A stretch of DNA of 55,768 bases from an uncultured Oscillospiraceae bacterium (GCA_900539855.1 UQDO01000010.1:1-55768), one strand, 5' to 3'. Positions 35,278-44,948 are shown, numbered from the stretch's first letter. Program-made: numbers and translations. Notes: generated by a model from the sequence alone, not told the origin.

Positions 35278-36490
35278 CCTCTTTCAGGGATTCATATATT
35301 TTTATAAGCCTGTCGCAGTAGCCTGCGATATCCATGTCCTCCTGCGACGCCTTCCGGCAGTTTTCCTTCATTTCATCAAGGCGTTTTCTGTCGCTTATAA
35401 TATCGGACACTGCCGCAGCAAAATCACGAGGGTCGGCAGACGCAGATAAAACTCCGGTCACGCCGTTTTCCACCAGCTCAGCCATTCCGCCCATATTCAT
35501 TGTGACCGCCGGTACCGAGAGCATACGCGCTTCAAGTATCGACATGGGACAGTTTTCATAGCAGACCGACGGCACGGCTATCGCGTCCGCGAAGGCTAAG
35601 CAGCTGTCAAGCTCACTGCCGCTCACAAATCCGGTAAGGGTTACGTTGTCTATTCCCTCAAGCCGCTTTTTCTCCGGTCCGTCGCCCATGACGACAAACC
35701 TGACATCGGGCAGAAGCCTTGCCGTTTGGGCTAAAACACCGGTGCCCTTTTCGGTGCTCAGTCTGCCTGCAAAGGCGATATAATTGAAGCCGAAGCTGTT
35801 TTTGGCACCTTCCTGCAGCTTTCGCTTGTTTACAAAATTGTGCATGACATATGTACGCCCCGAAAACAGCTTTTCGTTGTCCTTTAAAAGCTTGCCGTAA
35901 AGGAACCTGCTCGGAGCTATGAACGCGCCCACCCTGCCGTATGTTTTTTTATGCTTATAAAGGTAAGCCTCGGCGGTGCCGATAATGCTTTTTGCAAGCG
36001 ACGAATGTATGCACCTATTCTTTATGCAGTGCATTTTACTGCCGCCGACGCACTTTTCACAGACGGTTTGCCGGTCGGAATTATACATAAGGTGATCGGG
36101 GCAGACCAGCTGGCAGTCATGCAGCGTCCAGACTACAGGTATTTTACGTTTGTAGGCAGCGTCTATTACCGACGGCGTAAGCTGAAAGTTTATGTTGTTA
36201 AGGTGAACCACATCGGGCTTCATACTGTCAAGCACCCTGCCTATTTTCCGGCGTGCTTCAAATGAATATATTATTTTAAAAGGGTAAAGCAGCTTTTTAA
36301 GTGAACCTGTATGAAAATCCATATTAGCGGTGTATTCGCCGGCTTCGTTCCCGACGGTATTTTTTTCGTCGTACATACCGAAATACTGCACCTCGTGTCC
36401 CGACGACTCAAGGTGCCTGCCGATAGAGAGCATGTAGCTTTCGGCTCCGCCGCGCGGATATAAAAACTTATTTACCATAAGTATTTTCAT
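35261..36490 (-). CDS. GT4 glycosyltransferase
   Basis: A 409-residue retaining GT-B enzyme. The N-terminal domain has MKILMVNKFLYPRGGAESYM, and the donor-binding C-terminal domain has FAGRLSTEKG near residue 240, followed by VMGDGP and the E..C..S.LEA pattern (CYENCPMSILEARM) near 310. A Cys cluster C..C......C....C near 150-165 (VCEKCVGGSKMHCIKNRC) is a small insert that may bind metal, as seen in some family members. AGGTGAT precedes its ATG. Part of the exopolysaccharide operon. Confidence 0.92.
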   Translation of the reverse strand: MKILMVNKFLYPRGGAESYMLSIGRHLESSGHEVQYFGMYDEKNTVGNEAGEYTANMDFHTGSLKKLLYPFKIIYSFEARRKIGRVLDSMKPDVVHLNNINFQLTPSVIDAAYKRKIPVVWTLHDCQLVCPDHLMYNSDRQTVCEKCVGGSKMHCIKNRCIHSSLAKSIIGTAEAYLYKHKKTYGRVGAFIAPSRFLYGKLLKDNEKLFSGRTYVMHNFVNKRKLQEGAKNSFGFNYIAFAGRLSTEKGTGVLAQTARLLPDVRFVVMGDGPEKKRLEGIDNVTLTGFVSGSELDSCLAFADAIAVPSVCYENCPMSILEARMLSVPAVTMNMGGMAELVENGVTGVLSASADPRDFAAAVSDIISDRKRLDEMKENCRKASQEDMDIAGYCDRLIKIYESLKEGAKNA

Positions 36491-36524
36491 TTAGGATCAC
36501 CTGCCTTTTAAAAGCTCTTGTTTT

Positions 36525-37805
36525 TTAAATCGCCTGCGGTTCCATACCGTAGCGTTCTCTTTGCTCCGACACGTTCTTTTCATAACCGTTGCCCATAATT
36601 ATAACGCCCATAACCGTGGTCAGCAGCGGATAGTTTATTGTGTTATCGGTGCTTGAAACGATTATAAGATAAACGGTCAGCAGCGTCGTCACCACTGCGG
36701 TATCCGCGTCTGCGTTCCTGCCGAAATATTTTGTACGCAGCAGTGTCATCGACAGCAGCCACAAAATATATCCGAAAAAGCCGAGATCTATGTAAAACTG
36801 CAAAAAATCGTTATGCACCGCCGAAACGCCGAGCGATACCACCTCGTTGAGCTGGTAGGTCAGAAAGCCTATCCCGTTGCCGACGAAAGACGGTGAAAAG
36901 CTGTAATATTTGCTGACATGTGAATAAACATAGGCGCGTCCGCTTGTGTCTATTAATGCCCTTTCAAGCATTGAAAACACATCTGCCTTTATGACCGCGA
37001 CATATGCGACAAGCAGTACGACCGATAAAATACTTACAGCGTTTGCGGCGCGCGATACCGCCCCGTCGGACAAACGTCCGAAAAGCCACAGCACACCTCT
37101 TACAGCCGCCACTACCGCCATTGCTATAAGGGCTATTCTCTTGAACGCGGCAAGAAAGCAGAAGGAGGACAGTCCGAAAAGCACCCAGAACCAGACCTTT
37201 TTCTGCGGTTTATAAAGCATGTATATTATGTATGCGCCAAGGCAAAAGGCAAGCTCGTGTATCTCTGCCTTTACTATCGTCTCGCCGGTCTTGCCGGCAA
37301 AGCTGGCAACAAGGGTGATAAATTCACTGAAGAACTTACCTATGCCGTCAGTGAGCATTATTCTGACGATCATGACGATATTTGATGCCACAATAGCGGC
37401 AAGGTTGTACCATATTCCGCTTTTGCCGAAAACGTACAGTGCAGCTCCGGCACAAAGAGCGCACGACAGCCAGTTCGTATAAATTACGCAGCCCGAAATT
37501 CCTCTCATTATTGTGGACACATCGCTTTTATCAATGACCCACACAAGCATTGACGCCACTATAACAACAAGAAGCGGCACGGCGAAAACGAAGGCTGATT
37601 TAAGCGACACGGCGGCACGCGCAACATCGGGCTTTATAATAAAATACACAAATGCCGAAGCAATCAGCAGGAGGGCAAAAACGTGGCGGAGGGTGATACC
37701 GATACCGCCTATGTAGACCGCTTCTTCAATAAAGAAATACATAAGGAACATCACGGCAAGAAAGTATACTCTCGCCACCGTATCAACGGCTTTTCCAAGC
37801 GGCAT
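36525..37805 (-). CDS. Wzy-like O-antigen/EPS polymerase
   Basis: A 426-residue integral membrane protein with about 11 predicted helices. The large periplasm-facing loop contains DTSGRAYVYSHV and the VHNDFLQFYIDLGFFGYILW segment near residue 320, the H.. DFL / G..G motif of Wzy_C O-antigen ligase or polymerase proteins. With the Wzx-like flippase and co-polymerase-like proteins of this operon it completes a Wzx/Wzy-type pathway: it would join lipid-linked repeat units outside the membrane. AAGGAGGGTGA precedes its ATG. Confidence 0.87.
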   Translation of the reverse strand: MPLGKAVDTVARVYFLAVMFLMYFFIEEAVYIGGIGITLRHVFALLLIASAFVYFIIKPDVARAAVSLKSAFVFAVPLLVVIVASMLVWVIDKSDVSTIMRGISGCVIYTNWLSCALCAGAALYVFGKSGIWYNLAAIVASNIVMIVRIMLTDGIGKFFSEFITLVASFAGKTGETIVKAEIHELAFCLGAYIIYMLYKPQKKVWFWVLFGLSSFCFLAAFKRIALIAMAVVAAVRGVLWLFGRLSDGAVSRAANAVSILSVVLLVAYVAVIKADVFSMLERALIDTSGRAYVYSHVSKYYSFSPSFVGNGIGFLTYQLNEVVSLGVSAVHNDFLQFYIDLGFFGYILWLLSMTLLRTKYFGRNADADTAVVTTLLTVYLIIVSSTDNTINYPLLTTVMGVIIMGNGYEKNVSEQRERYGMEPQAI

Positions 37806-37842
37806 TTTTCACCCTCCTTTACGCTTTTTAATTGCGCTTTCC

Positions 37843-39723
37843 TTACTTTGTACCCTTTGCAGCCGACTCATAGTCACGGCTGTTTTTTATGGCCTCAACA
37901 AGCAGCGCCCTTGCCGACTGTATCCTGTCACGGAAGGTCTCGGCGACGCCCATCGTATATTTTATGCCGACATTTTCGCATATTTCTCTGTTGTCGAGCG
38001 AAACCGTGAAGTTCTTCAAAACATCTTCAACGGTTATAGAATCGGTCTTTTCAAGTACCACTATGAAGTGCGAATTGTCGTTATAAACAAACATAGCGTT
38101 CATTTTGGAGAATACCCTTTTCAGCTCATTGGAAAAGAGCGTCAGCACATCGTCGCCGACATTTCTGCCGAATTCCTTGTTTATCTCGCGCTGATTGGTA
38201 ATGGTCACCGACACCATGACCGTGCCGTCGTCAAGTATGCTTCTGCTCTTTTTAAGCAGATATTTGTCAAAATAGGCGCGGTTGTAAAAACCGGTCCTTT
38301 TGTCTGTGTAGAAATTAGCTGTCAGTATATCGTTCATTCTGCCTATAAGGATGAGTCCGCCGCAGCAGACAACAACAATAAAGATAAACGCGATAACGCT
38401 GTACAGCCCGACATTTATGCTGGCTCCGGTCGATGCGGTTGACAGTATGGATATATTCTTGCAGCCTAAATATTCGTTATATTCGCTGTTGGTGCTGACC
38501 GTTTTATCGTAAAGCACGGTAAGCTTATCGACCACCTCTTTGAGGGTAACTTCGACCTCGGCTTTTGCCGCGTCATAGCCCGGATCGGAGAGCTGCGCGC
38601 AGGTCTTATCCGATCCCGAACAGTCGCCGCCGCAGGCACCGGTGCATTTGTTGAAGGAATCAAGCACATAGCGGCAGTAGGCGGTATCTATCGAGGCCAG
38701 CGCCTCGTTAAGGTCGTGGTCTCTCCATGCATATATCAGCTCGTCATAGGTGACGGTCTGATCGCCCTTGGTGATGACATTGCCCTCACCGTCGGTTATA
38801 TCCTTGCTGTGCACCTCATTGAGTATGTACTCATATGTGATGTCGGTATTGCCCGACTCACGCATTTTGTACACATAAGACTCTATGACCTCTTCAATAT
38901 CGCCGAACATTTCCCTTTCGCCCGAGCCGCTTATTGCGTTGTTATCTATCCTTGTGTTGTAGGTCGCGTTGAGCAGACTCTTGCTTTTGGTTATCTGGTA
39001 GCGGTATATTTTTGAAAACATATCCTTCAATGTGACCGATCTTATAAAATTGAATTCATCTATTAAGTCACCAAACGATGTTCCGGTCTCGGTCGAGCGG
39101 TAGTATGGATATGCGCTGTCGCGCTGATAAAGCATATTGACCGTGTTTTCAATGTTGTTGTCGATATGCTCCGCCATTCTCAGGTAGTCATAGTTGTTGT
39201 CATATATTTTTTCGATGTTGTTGCTGATGTGATCGACATTTATATAATTTTCGCCGAACACCGAAAAATAAACGTCGAGCGTCTCGTCAAGCATGGTCTG
39301 TGCGAACCTTGCGCCCTCGGCATTGGTAGCAGTAAAGGCTATTATATATGTTGTTGGAACATATACATATTCCTTGCCCTCTTTGAGCTTGGCTTCCTTC
39401 TGAGCTTCTTTGTCGGGATCGGGCACCTCGGTTATCGAAATGCGCGAGGTCAGCCTGTCAGCCGAGTATCCGTCGCCGAGCGACAGACGGTCTATGACCT
39501 TGCTCATTATCGCCGATGATTTTATCTCGTTTACGTCGAGGTCGGTACCGGCAGGCGTTTTGCCCTCTGCGGCAGACTCAAAATTATAATTTATAACAGC
39601 CGACGCCGTATACGTCCTTTGCTTTTTAAGTATAAAATTTATAAGCACCGACAAAAGCAGCGACAGTATCAGCACATACGGCAGGAGCCGCTTTATGTAT
39701 TTGAATATTTTTTTCTCATCCAT
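37843..39723 (-). CDS. Wzz/co-polymerase-like membrane protein fused to a degenerate GGDEF domain
   Basis: A 626-residue protein: cytoplasmic start, first helix (about 14-31), a long extracellular part of about 400 residues, second helix (about 438-462) and a cytoplasmic C-terminal GGDEF-like domain (about 465-626). The helix - large loop - helix layout and the opening YTASAVINYNFE match Wzz-type polysaccharide co-polymerases that set chain length. The loop holds a Cys-rich insert CTGACGGDCSGSDKTC (about 380). In the GGDEF domain the fold markers TGFYNRAYFDKYL and GDDVLTLFSNEL are kept, but the active site is NDNSHF instead of GGDEF, so it should not synthesise c-di-GMP; GTP or c-di-GMP sensing is possible. 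Confidence 0.82.
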   Translation of the reverse strand: MDEKKIFKYIKRLLPYVLILSLLLSVLINFILKKQRTYTASAVINYNFESAAEGKTPAGTDLDVNEIKSSAIMSKVIDRLSLGDGYSADRLTSRISITEVPDPDKEAQKEAKLKEGKEYVYVPTTYIIAFTATNAEGARFAQTMLDETLDVYFSVFGENYINVDHISNNIEKIYDNNYDYLRMAEHIDNNIENTVNMLYQRDSAYPYYRSTETGTSFGDLIDEFNFIRSVTLKDMFSKIYRYQITKSKSLLNATYNTRIDNNAISGSGEREMFGDIEEVIESYVYKMRESGNTDITYEYILNEVHSKDITDGEGNVITKGDQTVTYDELIYAWRDHDLNEALASIDTAYCRYVLDSFNKCTGACGGDCSGSDKTCAQLSDPGYDAAKAEVEVTLKEVVDKLTVLYDKTVSTNSEYNEYLGCKNISILSTASTGASINVGLYSVIAFIFIVVVCCGGLILIGRMNDILTANFYTDKRTGFYNRAYFDKYLLKKSRSILDDGTVMVSVTITNQREINKEFGRNVGDDVLTLFSNELKRVFSKMNAMFVYNDNSHFIVVLEKTDSITVEDVLKNFTVSLDNREICENVGIKYTMGVAETFRDRIQSARALLVEAIKNSRDYESAAKGTK

Positions 39724-39734
39724 AAGTGCTTCTC

Positions 39735-41105
39735 CTATTTATTGTTATCGGTGCCGAACACTGCCGACGATTTTTTAGCCCAAAAGGCTATATACGAGCA
39801 GACAAGTATCAAAAGCAATACCTTAGCCTTGGACAGCAGACTGTATGAACTGACATTTGCCGAAATGCACTGGTTCATCTGGTTTGAATAATACTCCTGA
39901 CCTATGAGCCGTGCCTCCTCAGCCAGTGACTTGAGGCTTGATTCGATCTCTGAAATGAGCGACGCGGCATATGCCCGGTTTTCAGCCGTATTGCCGACGG
40001 CACTGCGGAATTTTTCGATCTTTAAATTGTTGTCGTTTATGCCCTTTTCGACCGATGCTATAGACTTGCTGTATGACACAGCCTGCACAGACAGCTCATC
40101 TATTCCTATTTTGGTGCGTCCCATGTAGTATTTGCCGTCCTTGTCCCATGTAGGCACAAGAACTATCCTTGCCATATCGCTGTCATACCTTGCAACAGCC
40201 TTATTGGTTATAGCATAGGACTGCTCCAGCTCCTGTTTATCAAATCCCGACTGCACGTTTATGTAGTCAAGACGGCTGAGCAGTCTTTCCGAGTCAGCCG
40301 AAACCCCGTTTTGCAGAACATAAGAATAAAGCGCGTCGTTTATCCTTGCGGAATTGAGTATATCGACCTTCGCGGCGACCGAGTCAAAGGTGGTCCCTTT
40401 TGATGATATAAAGGAGGAATTTTTTTGTCTTAAGCCGTAAAGATAGTTTAGTATTCTGTTTGCCTTGCGGCTTAAAAGATCTGCGGCGTCGATATAATCG
40501 AGCCCCCCGACCTCGTCTTCTATATCATCCAGCTTTATCTGAAAGTCGTTTACATATTTATCAAAATAGTAGTCGCGGTACGAATTGCAGACCAGCTGCA
40601 AAAGCGTTTCGGAATCGTACTTCTGCGTCTTTTTCCCGGCGTAGTAGTAAACCGCAAATTCCGTCGATATATGATAGCTGTCCTTGGAATATGAATTTCC
40701 CTGATTAAGCGGCGCGACGCTTAAACATTCCTTAAGATCGGACACCGTAAGGTCGTCATATCCACCCTTTTTGATGGTGCGTTCCAGAACATCGTCGCAT
40801 ATTATCTCAGCCATGTTGTATCTCGTGCCGTTGACATTCTGCCCGAGCGACGCTTCGGCATAGTTCAGTCCCACAACGGCATTTGCCTGCTTGGTCGTAT
40901 CAAAATATGTGACCAGCGTATACACGACGCATATTATCACAGCAAACACAAATGCATCGACCCTTATAAGCCTCAGCTTTTTGAACTCAGCCTTTGCCTG
41001 GCTTTTGGTCATATTGCGTATCTTTTTCCAGAACGTGTAAAGCGCAATAATGCACAAAACGGCTATGACGGCTATAGCCGCCAGCTTTATTATCCGTGAT
41101 ATCAT
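39735..41105 (-). CDS. Wzz/co-polymerase-like membrane protein
   Basis: A 456-residue protein with three predicted helices: one at the N-terminus (about 5-24), one near 50-67, and one near the C-terminus (about 428-447). The 360-residue extracellular part between the second and third starts with VVGLNYAEASLGQNVNG, as Wzz-type N-terminal sections do, and ends with a long coiled-coil region (about 340-410). It has no tyrosine-kinase domain. It precedes the GGDEF-fused co-polymerase-like gene by 11 bases, so the two may form a mixed complex controlling polymer length. AGGAGGTG precedes the ATG. Confidence 0.75.
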   Translation of the reverse strand: MISRIIKLAAIAVIAVLCIIALYTFWKKIRNMTKSQAKAEFKKLRLIRVDAFVFAVIICVVYTLVTYFDTTKQANAVVGLNYAEASLGQNVNGTRYNMAEIICDDVLERTIKKGGYDDLTVSDLKECLSVAPLNQGNSYSKDSYHISTEFAVYYYAGKKTQKYDSETLLQLVCNSYRDYYFDKYVNDFQIKLDDIEDEVGGLDYIDAADLLSRKANRILNYLYGLRQKNSSFISSKGTTFDSVAAKVDILNSARINDALYSYVLQNGVSADSERLLSRLDYINVQSGFDKQELEQSYAITNKAVARYDSDMARIVLVPTWDKDGKYYMGRTKIGIDELSVQAVSYSKSIASVEKGINDNNLKIEKFRSAVGNTAENRAYAASLISEIESSLKSLAEEARLIGQEYYSNQMNQCISANVSSYSLLSKAKVLLLILVCSYIAFWAKKSSAVFGTDNNK

Positions 41106-41122
41106 AATATCTGCACCTCCTG

Positions 41123-42373
41123 TCAGTATTTATTTACATCCACTATCACAAGCTCGGGCTGATTGAACATTCTTATAGGACCTTTGTTTGTAAGCCCCGA
41201 GCTGACGATTATATCCGAGCTGCCGGTACGGTATTTACCGTATATATAATGGTTATTCCTTTCGGGCAGCAGTCCGAAGTTCCTTGAGTAAACAGCGCCG
41301 ATGCCGGGCAGCCTTACCACGCCGCCGTGGGTGTCCCCCGATAGCACAAGGTCGCCCCAATAGTCCTCCTTTATTGTCTCCATAAGCAACGGATCATGAC
41401 AAAGGTTCAGCCGTATGCAGTCGTCGCCCTCGCTTATGAATTTGTAGAATTCATCACCGGCATACTGCCAGAACGCCGACGGATTAAAGGTAAGCGTGCC
41501 GAATATCTTAAGCTTGTTTGCTCCTATATCAAGTGTATCGGTCTCGTTAAAAAGCACCTTTACACCGGTAGCCTCAAGCGCGCTTTTAAGGCCGTTGTCG
41601 CGGCTTAAAAGCTTTGATACGTCGCGGTTCCCGTCGGTTGCGCCTATAGCTTTATCAATAGCTTCAAGCGTCATATCAAAGTCGAACGCACGCTGCCACT
41701 CGTTGTTGCCGTACGCATAATAGGTAGGCGCTATTTTGGCAAGCTCGGTGCAAAGATAGGTTATATCGTTAAGGTCGCCGTTTACATCAAGGCAGTCCCC
41801 GGTCATGGCTATAACATCGGGCGAGAGCTTTTTTATCCTGCTCAAAAGCTCATCGTTTTCTTTGCCGTAGCTTGAATTATGCAGGTCGCTTATCTGGATT
41901 ATGCGGAAATTATCATATGTATTATTAAGGCTGAGCGAATAGAAATTTTCCTTGAATTTCCTGTTGGCTATGAAATTGACCGACACTATTGCCAGCACAA
42001 ACGCCAGCACCATGCATACAGCCGAGGCTATTATATTCCTGATGCCGCGTTTGTAATCTTTATGCGCGGCAGAAGGCTTTTCGTCCGCATCCTGCGTCTC
42101 TTTTGTGACCTGCCCGGTCCGATTTTTATACTTAAATCTTATATCCGGCATCTTTGCACAGATACCGCCGGCAACGATCCGTAAAGCGTTTATGTTTCTG
42201 CTTACAAAATCCTTATATACCGCTTTGTCGCTGTATTCAAAAATAAAAATATTGTCCTGCACATTTAAAAGCGTGAAGCCCTTTTCAAAAACCGCAAGAT
42301 CATCGGCAGACAAACATGAGCTTAAATGCTCCAGAAATTCCGACTGTATGCCGTCAATATTCAGGTTTTGCAT
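41123..42373 (-). CDS. membrane metallophosphoesterase with an N-terminal soluble domain
   Basis: A 416-residue protein. Residues about 1-85 form a small soluble domain with a strand-helix pattern (FIFEYSDKAVYKDFVSRN, then IRFKYKN) that resembles domain I of DnaA. A basic stretch and one membrane helix (about 112-134) follow. The C-terminal part is a calcineurin-like (YkuE-type) phosphoesterase with QISDLHNS, TGDCLD, GNNEW and SGDTHGG, a full set of metal sites (the usual GNHE is GNNEW here), placed outside the membrane. In an EPS operon it may act on lipid-linked diphosphates or polymer phosphate. It overlaps the GT4 gene by 13 bases. Confidence 0.83.
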   Translation of the reverse strand: MQNLNIDGIQSEFLEHLSSCLSADDLAVFEKGFTLLNVQDNIFIFEYSDKAVYKDFVSRNINALRIVAGGICAKMPDIRFKYKNRTGQVTKETQDADEKPSAAHKDYKRGIRNIIASAVCMVLAFVLAIVSVNFIANRKFKENFYSLSLNNTYDNFRIIQISDLHNSSYGKENDELLSRIKKLSPDVIAMTGDCLDVNGDLNDITYLCTELAKIAPTYYAYGNNEWQRAFDFDMTLEAIDKAIGATDGNRDVSKLLSRDNGLKSALEATGVKVLFNETDTLDIGANKLKIFGTLTFNPSAFWQYAGDEFYKFISEGDDCIRLNLCHDPLLMETIKEDYWGDLVLSGDTHGGVVRLPGIGAVYSRNFGLLPERNNHYIYGKYRTGSSDIIVSSGLTNKGPIRMFNQPELVIVDVNKY

Positions 42374-43521
42374 AGGTCGTTTTCTCCTTTCAGGATATTA
42401 TCGTAAAGTTCACATGTCGCGTCAGCCGTTTTGTCCCACGAAAACCGGCTGAGGACATGCCCGGCTGCGATGCCCCGCAGATGCTCCGTTTTTTCTTTGT
42501 TTTCCAACAGTAAATTCAGCTTTCCCTTAAGGTCGGCAACGTCGCCCTTTTTGAAGGTAAGCGCTGCATCGCCGCAGACGGCGGTGTTTTCCGGTATGTC
42601 GGAGCAGATAACGGCGTTTCCGTATGACATAGCCTCCAAAAGACTAAGTGACATGCCCTCGATATCCGACGGCAGGCACACCGCATATGCGTTGCTGTAG
42701 ACCGACGCTAAAGTATCACCCGATATAAAACCGGTGAAGATTATGTTCTCATTACCGTCAGCCATTTTTCTTAGGTGTGCAGCGTAATCATCGGTATCGC
42801 TCGTGTCGCCGCATATGACCAGCTTTTTGTCGGTGCGAAGTCCTTTATAGGCGTCTATCAGGTAATGTACTCCCTTTTCCTCGGTAAGTCTTGACACAAG
42901 GCATATGTATGAGCCGCGGCTTATGCCGAACAGCCGCTTTATGATTTCGTCGCCGATGATTTCGGGCTTTTTTATGCCGTTATAAATAACCGTCGTGCTT
43001 TTATCATATGTTTCCCTGAAATACTCTTTTGCGCTTTCCGACAGAACTATCACCCCGTCGGCGTATTTTACAAGCATTCTTTCGCCGAACTTTATATATT
43101 TAGCACCGAAGCCGTTTTTCCATTTTGCACGCTGCCAGTCCAGTCCGTGGACTGTGGCAACGCATTTTTTGCCGAAAAGCTTCGGTATAAACATGGCGGC
43201 TGAGGGGCCCTCGGCGTGAAAGTGCACTATATCGCACTTTGAAAACGAGCATTTTACGGCTGCCGTAAAGGAAGCCAGCATCGCCGATATTCCCCTTAGT
43301 TTTAAAGTCGGCGCCTTTTTAAGCACCACGCCTTTATATCTGCCATGATTTATATCACCGGCAAACACATCTTCTGATTTGTCCGAGCTTCTGTTGTAGC
43401 AGGTGACCTCATGTCCATACCCTGCTATTATCGGGCAAAGGTTGGTAAGCACCGTTTCTATGCCGCCTTTAGTGGACGGCACCACCTTATGCCCTATCAT
43501 TGCTATCTTCATTTTTTGCAC
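42361..43521 (-). CDS. GT4 glycosyltransferase
   Basis: A 386-residue GT-B enzyme. The acceptor domain has MIGHKVVPSTKGGIETVLTN, the donor domain VSRLTEEKGVHYLIDA near residue 212 and the C-terminal CLPSDIEGMSLSLLEAMSYG near 285 with the conserved E and SLLEAM. It is similar to the Gram-positive EPS rhamnosyl/galactosyl transferases that act right after the priming enzyme, and lies directly after the priming transferase gene (adjacent with no gap), fitting that order. Confidence 0.92.
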   Translation of the reverse strand: MQKMKIAMIGHKVVPSTKGGIETVLTNLCPIIAGYGHEVTCYNRSSDKSEDVFAGDINHGRYKGVVLKKAPTLKLRGISAMLASFTAAVKCSFSKCDIVHFHAEGPSAAMFIPKLFGKKCVATVHGLDWQRAKWKNGFGAKYIKFGERMLVKYADGVIVLSESAKEYFRETYDKSTTVIYNGIKKPEIIGDEIIKRLFGISRGSYICLVSRLTEEKGVHYLIDAYKGLRTDKKLVICGDTSDTDDYAAHLRKMADGNENIIFTGFISGDTLASVYSNAYAVCLPSDIEGMSLSLLEAMSYGNAVICSDIPENTAVCGDAALTFKKGDVADLKGKLNLLLENKEKTEHLRGIAAGHVLSRFSWDKTADATCELYDNILKGENDLCKT

Positions 43522-44202
43522 CTATCTTCCGGTCGCCTTCAACATTGCAATCGGTGTTTTCACGATTATTTTTATGTCCTGCCATGTAGTGCGGTGCTCT
43601 ATGTAATCGAGATCCATCTCAAGCCACTTTTCAAACGGCATGTCGTTGCGGTTTTGCGTTATCTGCCATGTGCAGGTAATACCGGGAGTCACTATAAGTC
43701 TCAGCTTTTCATAGTCGCTGTACTGATCCACCTCGGCAGGCAAAGCAGGTCTGGGGCCTACTATGCTCATATTGCCTATCAGCACATTGAAAAGCTGCGG
43801 CAGTTCATCTATTGAATATTTTCTGAGAAATCTTCCGAACCTCGTTATTCTCGGATCGTTTTTCATTTTAAAGACCGGTCCGTCCATTTCGTTTTTATGC
43901 ATCAACTCAGCCTTACGCTTATCGGCGTCAACATACATCGAACGGAACTTGTACATATAAAATTTCCTGCCGTGACGGCCTATCCTTATCTGCTTATAAA
44001 ACGGGCTGCCATGCGGATCGTCTATAAAAACGATGAGCGCCACTATAAGTATGGGGATGATAAGAATTATCAGCAGAAGGACTGTGACTATTATGTCAAA
44101 CGCCCTTTTCTTTTTCCAGTATGAGGCGTACGATCCTTCAATAAGCAGGCTCAGTCTGTCCGCTGTCTTTTTATCGACCTTTTCGTATTCAAGAAAACTC
44201 AT
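43522..44202 (-). CDS. priming sugar transferase (undecaprenyl-phosphate sugar phosphotransferase)
   Basis: About 226 residues, bacterial sugar transferase family. One N-terminal membrane helix (about 33-55) follows KKKRAFDIIV. Catalytic and conserved parts are KFRSM, the DGPVFKMKNDPRITRFGR region, SIDELPQLFNVL and MSIVGPRP. It transfers a sugar-1-phosphate onto undecaprenyl phosphate to start the repeat unit. An in-frame GTG at 44214 and ATG at 44208 exist, but AGGTGGGA is best spaced for ATG 44202, which shares one base with the stop of the upstream GT32 gene. Confidence 0.94.
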   Translation of the reverse strand: MSFLEYEKVDKKTADRLSLLIEGSYASYWKKKRAFDIIVTVLLLIILIIPILIVALIVFIDDPHGSPFYKQIRIGRHGRKFYMYKFRSMYVDADKRKAELMHKNEMDGPVFKMKNDPRITRFGRFLRKYSIDELPQLFNVLIGNMSIVGPRPALPAEVDQYSDYEKLRLIVTPGITCTWQITQNRNDMPFEKWLEMDLDYIEHRTTWQDIKIIVKTPIAMLKATGR

Positions 44203-44948
44203 TACCATTCCCACCTGTCAGATCTGTGAAGAAATTTTGCATAAAGAAAGCAGTAGCATCTTATACCTATAAGCCGTTTGAGCCGCAGCGTTCTTCTTGT
44301 AACGTCGCTGCACCACGACGCGTCAAAATGGTGTATGGACAGCGTTTCCTTTGTCACCCTTTTTTCTCCGGTGAAAAAGTTTATGGGGCAAAGTACTTCT
44401 TCCTTTAAAAATACAACGTTGTCTATGACCTGATCCCTTGCATCGGTGTCGACGCCGAGCAACCTTAACGTCTTTGTATTTCTGTCGGGACATGGCGTTT
44501 CGTCAAAGCTGCCGTCCTGCTTTAAAAAGGCAAGCCCGTCATAATCCTTTAATATCGCTTCCACGAACCGGCTGCCCTTTTTGGCTCCGAAGCCCAGTCC
44601 CGTTGACACAAGGCTTTCGCCGCATTCGTATCCGAAAAAGCCGTCATAGCTTTCGGTCAGCACATCAAGGCTTTTTAAAAGCTCAACGTCGGTGTCGAGA
44701 TAAACGCCGCCATGCTCATATACGACCTTCAGCCTGAAATAATCGCTTACAAACGCCCATTTCCCTGCTTCATAAGCCTGCTTCGCATAAAGATTTTCAT
44801 TCAAATCGGTGTTGCTCTCGTCCCATCTTTTTATTTCATAGCCGGGGCATTTTTTCTTCCATGACGCTATGCATTTTTTGACCGAGGCAGGCAGCGGACT
44901 GCCGCCGAACCAGCAGTAATGTATTACCTTCGGTATACTCATTTTCAT
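44202..44948 (-). CDS. GT32-type glycosyltransferase
   Basis: A 248-residue enzyme of the capsular/mannosyl transferase group with the DXD sugar-binding motif. It has PKVIHYCWFGGSPLPASV at the start, then IKRWDESN near residue 38 and HGGVYLDTDVELL near 80, in which DTD is the metal and nucleotide site. No membrane helix is present except a hydrophobic C-terminal stretch CYCFLYAKFL. Likely a galactosyl- or mannosyl-type transferase of the EPS repeat unit; specificity cannot be read. Confidence 0.9.
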   Translation of the reverse strand: MKMSIPKVIHYCWFGGSPLPASVKKCIASWKKKCPGYEIKRWDESNTDLNENLYAKQAYEAGKWAFVSDYFRLKVVYEHGGVYLDTDVELLKSLDVLTESYDGFFGYECGESLVSTGLGFGAKKGSRFVEAILKDYDGLAFLKQDGSFDETPCPDRNTKTLRLLGVDTDARDQVIDNVVFLKEEVLCPINFFTGEKRVTKETLSIHHFDASWCSDVTRRTLRLKRLIGIRCYCFLYAKFLHRSDRWEW

